From Izhakiella australiensis (GTDB lineage Bacteria > Pseudomonadota > Gammaproteobacteria > Enterobacterales > Enterobacteriaceae): 64,000 nt of DNA. The stretch lies in the NCBI RefSeq assembly GCF_002006995.1, contig NZ_MRUL01000003.1:124001-188000 (forward strand), given 5' to 3'. Every line of letters starts with the position of its first letter. Position 1 is the first letter of the stretch. The notes beneath the pieces are model-generated. The model was given only the letters and a program-made list of their open reading frames with translations. It ran no database searches and was not told where the DNA came from. Positions 61,132-64,000 of the stretch are shown one piece after another. Made by a program: the position numbers and the translations under genes.

Positions 61132-61362
61132 ATGGCAACGCAACAATCGAAAGCTCACCACGTTGGCGAATGGGCTTCCCTGCGATCGACTTCTCCGGAA
61201 ATTGCTGAAGCTATCTTTGAAGTGGCAAATTATGATGAAAAACTTGCTGAAGAGATTTGGCAGCAGCAAGGCAGCGATGAGGTACTGTTCCGCGCCTTCG
61301 ACAAAACGGAGCTGGACGTTCTGACATGGGACAATAAGCAAGTAGAACGCCGCAACGTCTGA
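61132..61362 (+). CDS. yccJ: YccJ family protein
   Basis: A 76-residue protein with the E. coli YccJ pattern [25 protein letters not shown] and a VERRNV-like end. Function unknown; it is co-transcribed with wrbA in E. coli. A strong terminator follows. Confidence 0.95.
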   Translation: MATQQSKAHHVGEWASLRSTSPEIAEAIFEVANYDEKLAEEIWQQQGSDEVLFRAFDKTELDVLTWDNKQVERRNV

Positions 61363-61378
61363 GTAATCGACGACTCGC

Positions 61379-61396
61379 AGCCCTCGCCAGAGGGCT
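61379..61396 (+). terminator. Terminator after wrbA-yccJ
   Basis: AGCCCTC-GCCA-GAGGGCT followed by TTTTTCTTT, 17 bases past the yccJ stop. Confidence 0.9.
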
Positions 61397-61434
61397 TTTT
61401 CTTTGCCTGTCGCGCCATTCCATTAGGAGCATAC

Positions 61435-62811
61435 ATGCCATATCAAAGCATTAATCCTGCAACCAATACCCTGATAAAAACCTGGCCTGAACATGATAAT
61501 CAGCAGGTTGAAGCGGCGCTCGCCACGGCAGATGCCCTCTACCATTCGTCCTGGAGTAAAGGCGACATTAAGCCGCGCCTGCAGGTACTGTATAAACTGG
61601 CAGAGTTAATTGAAGCGCGGGTTAACGAACTGGCGGTTATTGCCAGCAAAGAAATGGGTAAGCTCATTAATCAAAGCCGCGGCGAAGTCCGTCTGTGTGC
61701 GCAAATTGCTCGCTACTATGCACAAAACGCCGAGCGCTTTTTGGCTCCGGTTCCCTATACCAGCGATCTAGGTGAGGCCTGGGTAGAGCATCATCCGATT
61801 GGCGTATTGCTCGCCGTTGAACCATGGAATTTCCCCTATTATCAGCTTATGCGCGTGCTGGCGCCTAACCTGGCGGCGGGAAATCCCGTGCTGGCAAAGC
61901 ATGCCCCCAACGTTCCCCACTGCGCCGCTCAGTTTGCCGAATTGGTTGAGGAAGCCGGCGCACCGGCGGGCGCCTGGACCAACCTTTTCATCAGCAACGA
62001 ACAAGTCAGTCAGCTGCTTGCCGACTCACGTATTCAGGGCGCGGCGCTAACCGGCTCTGAACGTGCAGGCAGCGCCGTCGCCGCCCAGGCGGGGAAACAT
62101 CTGAAAAAAACCACCCTCGAACTCGGCGGCAATGACGTGTTTGTGGTGCTTGACGATTGCGATCTTGATAAGGCAGTCGCAGCCGGCGCAGGTGCGCGGC
62201 TCAGCAACTGCGGTCAGGTGTGTACGGCGGCAAAGCGCTTTTTGGTCCATGAAAAAGTTGCCAGTGAGTTCATTGAAAAATTCGTCCAGGCATTCAATAG
62301 CGTACGTATTGGCGATCCGCTGGATGAACAGACCACCCTCGGCCCCCTATCTTCTGCTTCCGCGCGTGACAGACTGGAAAAGCAGGTCGCCCAGGCGCTG
62401 GAGCATGGCGCCAGATTAATAACCGGCGGCGCGGCGGTTCAGGGCGTTGGCTGCTTTTATCAGCCAACCATACTGACGGATATCAATCGTGATAACCCGG
62501 CATGGTATAGCGAATTTTTTGGTCCGGTAGCCCAGCTGTACATCATCAAAGATGACGATGATGCCGTCGCTATTGCCAATGATTCGCCCTTTGGCCTCGG
62601 CGGCGCCATTTTCTCCGGTGATCTCAACCGCGCCCGACGCATGGCGTCACGGATAGAAACGGGAATGGTTTATATCAACTCGGCAAGCGACACCGCCGCA
62701 GAGTTACCCTTCGGCGGGGTAAAACGTTCGGGATTTGGCCGCGAGCTGTCCGATCTCGGCATCAAGGAATTTATTAATCAGAAGCTGGTTGTGATCGGCC
62801 GCGAAAGCTGA
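61435..62811 (+). CDS. NAD-dependent aldehyde dehydrogenase (succinate-semialdehyde dehydrogenase, Sad-like)
   Basis: A 458-residue aldehyde dehydrogenase. The catalytic Glu is in TLELGGND near residue 230 and the catalytic Cys in NCGQVCTAAKRF near residue 264; PWNFPYYQLMR and KHAPNV resemble E. coli Sad (YneI). It likely oxidises succinate semialdehyde or a similar aldehyde. It stands alone between two terminators, in a place where E. coli has yccJ next to agp, so it is an insertion relative to E. coli. Confidence 0.88.
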   Translation: MPYQSINPATNTLIKTWPEHDNQQVEAALATADALYHSSWSKGDIKPRLQVLYKLAELIEARVNELAVIASKEMGKLINQSRGEVRLCAQIARYYAQNAERFLAPVPYTSDLGEAWVEHHPIGVLLAVEPWNFPYYQLMRVLAPNLAAGNPVLAKHAPNVPHCAAQFAELVEEAGAPAGAWTNLFISNEQVSQLLADSRIQGAALTGSERAGSAVAAQAGKHLKKTTLELGGNDVFVVLDDCDLDKAVAAGAGARLSNCGQVCTAAKRFLVHEKVASEFIEKFVQAFNSVRIGDPLDEQTTLGPLSSASARDRLEKQVAQALEHGARLITGGAAVQGVGCFYQPTILTDINRDNPAWYSEFFGPVAQLYIIKDDDDAVAIANDSPFGLGGAIFSGDLNRARRMASRIETGMVYINSASDTAAELPFGGVKRSGFGRELSDLGIKEFINQKLVVIGRES

Positions 62812-62820
62812 GGCGTAAAA

Positions 62821-62847
62821 AAAACCGTCCCGGTAAGGGACGGTTTT
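62821..62847. terminator. Bidirectional terminator between the aldehyde dehydrogenase gene and agp
   Basis: AAAACCGTCCC-GGTAA-GGGACGGTTTT, an 11-pair stem with A/T flanks on both sides, ends both converging genes. Confidence 0.9.
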
Positions 62848-62874
62848 ATCGTAACCACCAGTGCTGACTGCGGC

Positions 62875-64000
62875 TTATTGCGCTTTAGCGGCAGCCTTAG
62901 CGTTGCCGTCTGAGTCGGCTTTCGCATTGTCTGCTTTCTTATCCGCAGCGCCTTTATCCGCATCAGCTTTCGCCGGTTTATCAGCGCCAGCCTTCTCTTG
63001 GGCAGCTTTATCAGCGGCGGCTTTATCCGCAGCGGCCTTCTCCTGAGCAGCCTTATCAGCGGTAGCTTTATCCGCAACGGCTTTCTCCTGAGCAGCCTTA
63101 TCAGCGGCGGCTTTATCCGCAGCGACTTTCTCCTGAGCAGCCTTATCAGCGGCGGCTTTTTCCTGAGCGGCCTTATCTGCTGCGGCTTTATCAGCCGCGG
63201 CTTTTTCTGCCGAAGCCTTAGCCTGGGCAGCCGTATCCTTCGCCTGCTGATCGGCAGCGGCTTTGCCGGTTTCCGCAGCGCTGGTAGCGGGCGTAGCGGC
63301 GACTGGCTCGGCCGCAGGAGGCAGCTGAACCGCCATTGAGGTGTTCTGCAGTGCGCCGTTCAGTACGTTAACGAACTGGTCCCACGGGCAATAACCGTTG
63401 GCATCCGTCTGACATCCCGCCATTTGCAGGGTGACGCGCTGCGGCGGGGTATCCAGACTGAGCGGTACCGCGTTGCGCAGCTGATCGGTGGTTTGATAGA
63501 CGTATTCAACCTTAACCAGATCGCGATTATCTTTGTTGTCGTGCCAGCGCTCGAACACCAGCATCCCACCAATTGGCGTCTCTTCATTCTGCTCTGGTAA
63601 AGAGTAGGGTTTGAAATCAAGCGCCTTTAGTATCGAGCCAATATTGGAATCATGTCCGACCATTAGCGTCACTTTTGGCGCGCTGTTTTTATCCTGGTCC
63701 ACCAGCATGCTGCGGATATAATCGACCAGCGGCGCCGCAACGTTGCGTGCAATTGCCGGCGTACCGAATAAAGTATCCTGATAAGCATTTTTAATCGCCG
63801 ACAGCTCTTTCCACTGCTCCGCGGTTTTTATTTGGCCCCAGGCTACTTTATCCAGCGGCATTCCTTCGTAATATTGCAGGGTGAAGGCATCAACCAGCGC
63901 ATTCGCGGTGCGCAGCGGACCGCTAACGCCCGGCTCCTTGCCGTTATCTGCGCTGAATTTATTCTGTTCGCTGCTGGTGAGGTCGCACTTCTTCTTGCCT
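62875..64000 (-). CDS. agp: Glucose-1-phosphatase Agp with long C-terminal repeat tail (5' end outside window)
   Basis: The visible 374 residues cover the C-terminal part of periplasmic Agp, a histidine acid phosphatase. [21 protein letters not shown], then [19 protein letters not shown] with the HD proton donor, [11 protein letters not shown] and [12 protein letters not shown] match E. coli Agp. E. coli Agp ends near CPMDKFDSVLNEAVK; here the matching [14 protein letters not shown] is followed by about 155 more residues of AAxDK/AAQEK pentapeptides, like the TolA helical domain. The frame is open throughout, so the tail is part of the protein. Confidence 0.92.
   Translation of the reverse strand, partial: GKKKCDLTSSEQNKFSADNGKEPGVSGPLRTANALVDAFTLQYYEGMPLDKVAWGQIKTAEQWKELSAIKNAYQDTLFGTPAIARNVAAPLVDYIRSMLVDQDKNSAPKVTLMVGHDSNIGSILKALDFKPYSLPEQNEETPIGGMLVFERWHDNKDNRDLVKVEYVYQTTDQLRNAVPLSLDTPPQRVTLQMAGCQTDANGYCPWDQFVNVLNGALQNTSMAVQLPPAAEPVAATPATSAAETGKAAADQQAKDTAAQAKASAEKAAADKAAADKAAQEKAAADKAAQEKVAADKAAADKAAQEKAVADKATADKAAQEKAAADKAAADKAAQEKAGADKPAKADADKGAADKKADNAKADSDGNAKAAAKAQ

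Noticed and set aside
62990-63215. The repeated tract in agp as a noncoding satellite or CRISPR-like array
   Set aside because: The repeats are 15-base codon-phased units in an open frame, without unique spacers; no CRISPR array is seen anywhere in the window.

Overview
The window is from a gammaproteobacterium of the order Enterobacterales, most likely an Erwiniaceae member (Pantoea/Erwinia-like). The backbone shows this: uvrY-uvrC-pgsA followed by tRNA-Gly, tRNA-Cys and tRNA-Leu, yecF, an sdiA gene in tandem with a luxI gene, and ymdF/wrbA/yccJ/agp. No species can be named from the sequence alone.

Left flank (1-16133). Positions 1-9402 hold the first part of an aryl polyene (APE) pigment cluster. 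All genes lie on the minus strand and most overlap end to start: chain-length-factor-like ketosynthase, PlsC-type acyltransferase, two acyl carrier proteins, COG4648 membrane protein, acyl-ACP synthetase, FabZ-like dehydratase, a fused glycosyltransferase/acyltransferase, a thioesterase, a LolA-like carrier, an MMPL exporter and the start of a lipoprotein. The cluster runs off the left edge, so the main ketosynthases and ketoreductase are not seen. Next comes a minus-strand efflux operon, marR - MFS - HlyD - outer-membrane factor (14381-9748), with a palindrome at its promoter. Then follow an AraC regulator and a DUF2000 gene.

Prophage (16134-48923). A P2-like prophage of about 32.8 kb sits in tRNA-Leu(UAA). 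A 55-bp direct repeat, the 3' part of the tRNA gene, marks both ends, and the intact tRNA is on the integrase side. Head, lysis and tail genes (O N M L X, holin, endolysin, spanins, R S V W J I H G) run on the minus strand. P and Q run on the plus strand. The sheath-tube-tape block FI FII E/E' T U is also on the plus strand, divergent from D and ogr, which is an inverted placement compared with P2. E/E' keeps the T TTT TTG frameshift site. Between Q and replication gene A lie a candidate cos region, 10-bp-spaced TTGTGCA repeats, a YafO-like toxin with a large unrelated partner, and a DNA adenine methylase. The early region holds gpA, a second adenine methylase, a 3'-5' exonuclease, several small unknown genes and a Cox-like protein. 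The lysogeny operon (repressor, two accessory genes, integrase) reads on the plus strand. The repressor's C-terminus and the N-terminus of the next protein, which has a C-terminal membrane segment, share an NRVAGRDFNENK tag. This pair is the strongest candidate in the window for an undescribed system.

Right flank (48924-64000). After the three tRNAs come pgsA, uvrC and uvrY (the BarA/UvrY response regulator), yecF, a GlpM-like gene, a LuxI-type acyl-homoserine-lactone synthase and sdiA, with a CT-N12-AG lux/rhl-type box upstream of luxI. Then follow a possible DUF4396 membrane protein, cycA, a YdjM-like membrane hydrolase, rutR, a 58-codon ymdF-type stress gene, wrbA with a good sigma-S -10 element, yccJ, a Sad-like aldehyde dehydrogenase, and the 3' part of agp. 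Agp carries an unusual C-terminal Ala/Lys-rich pentapeptide-repeat tail of about 155 residues.
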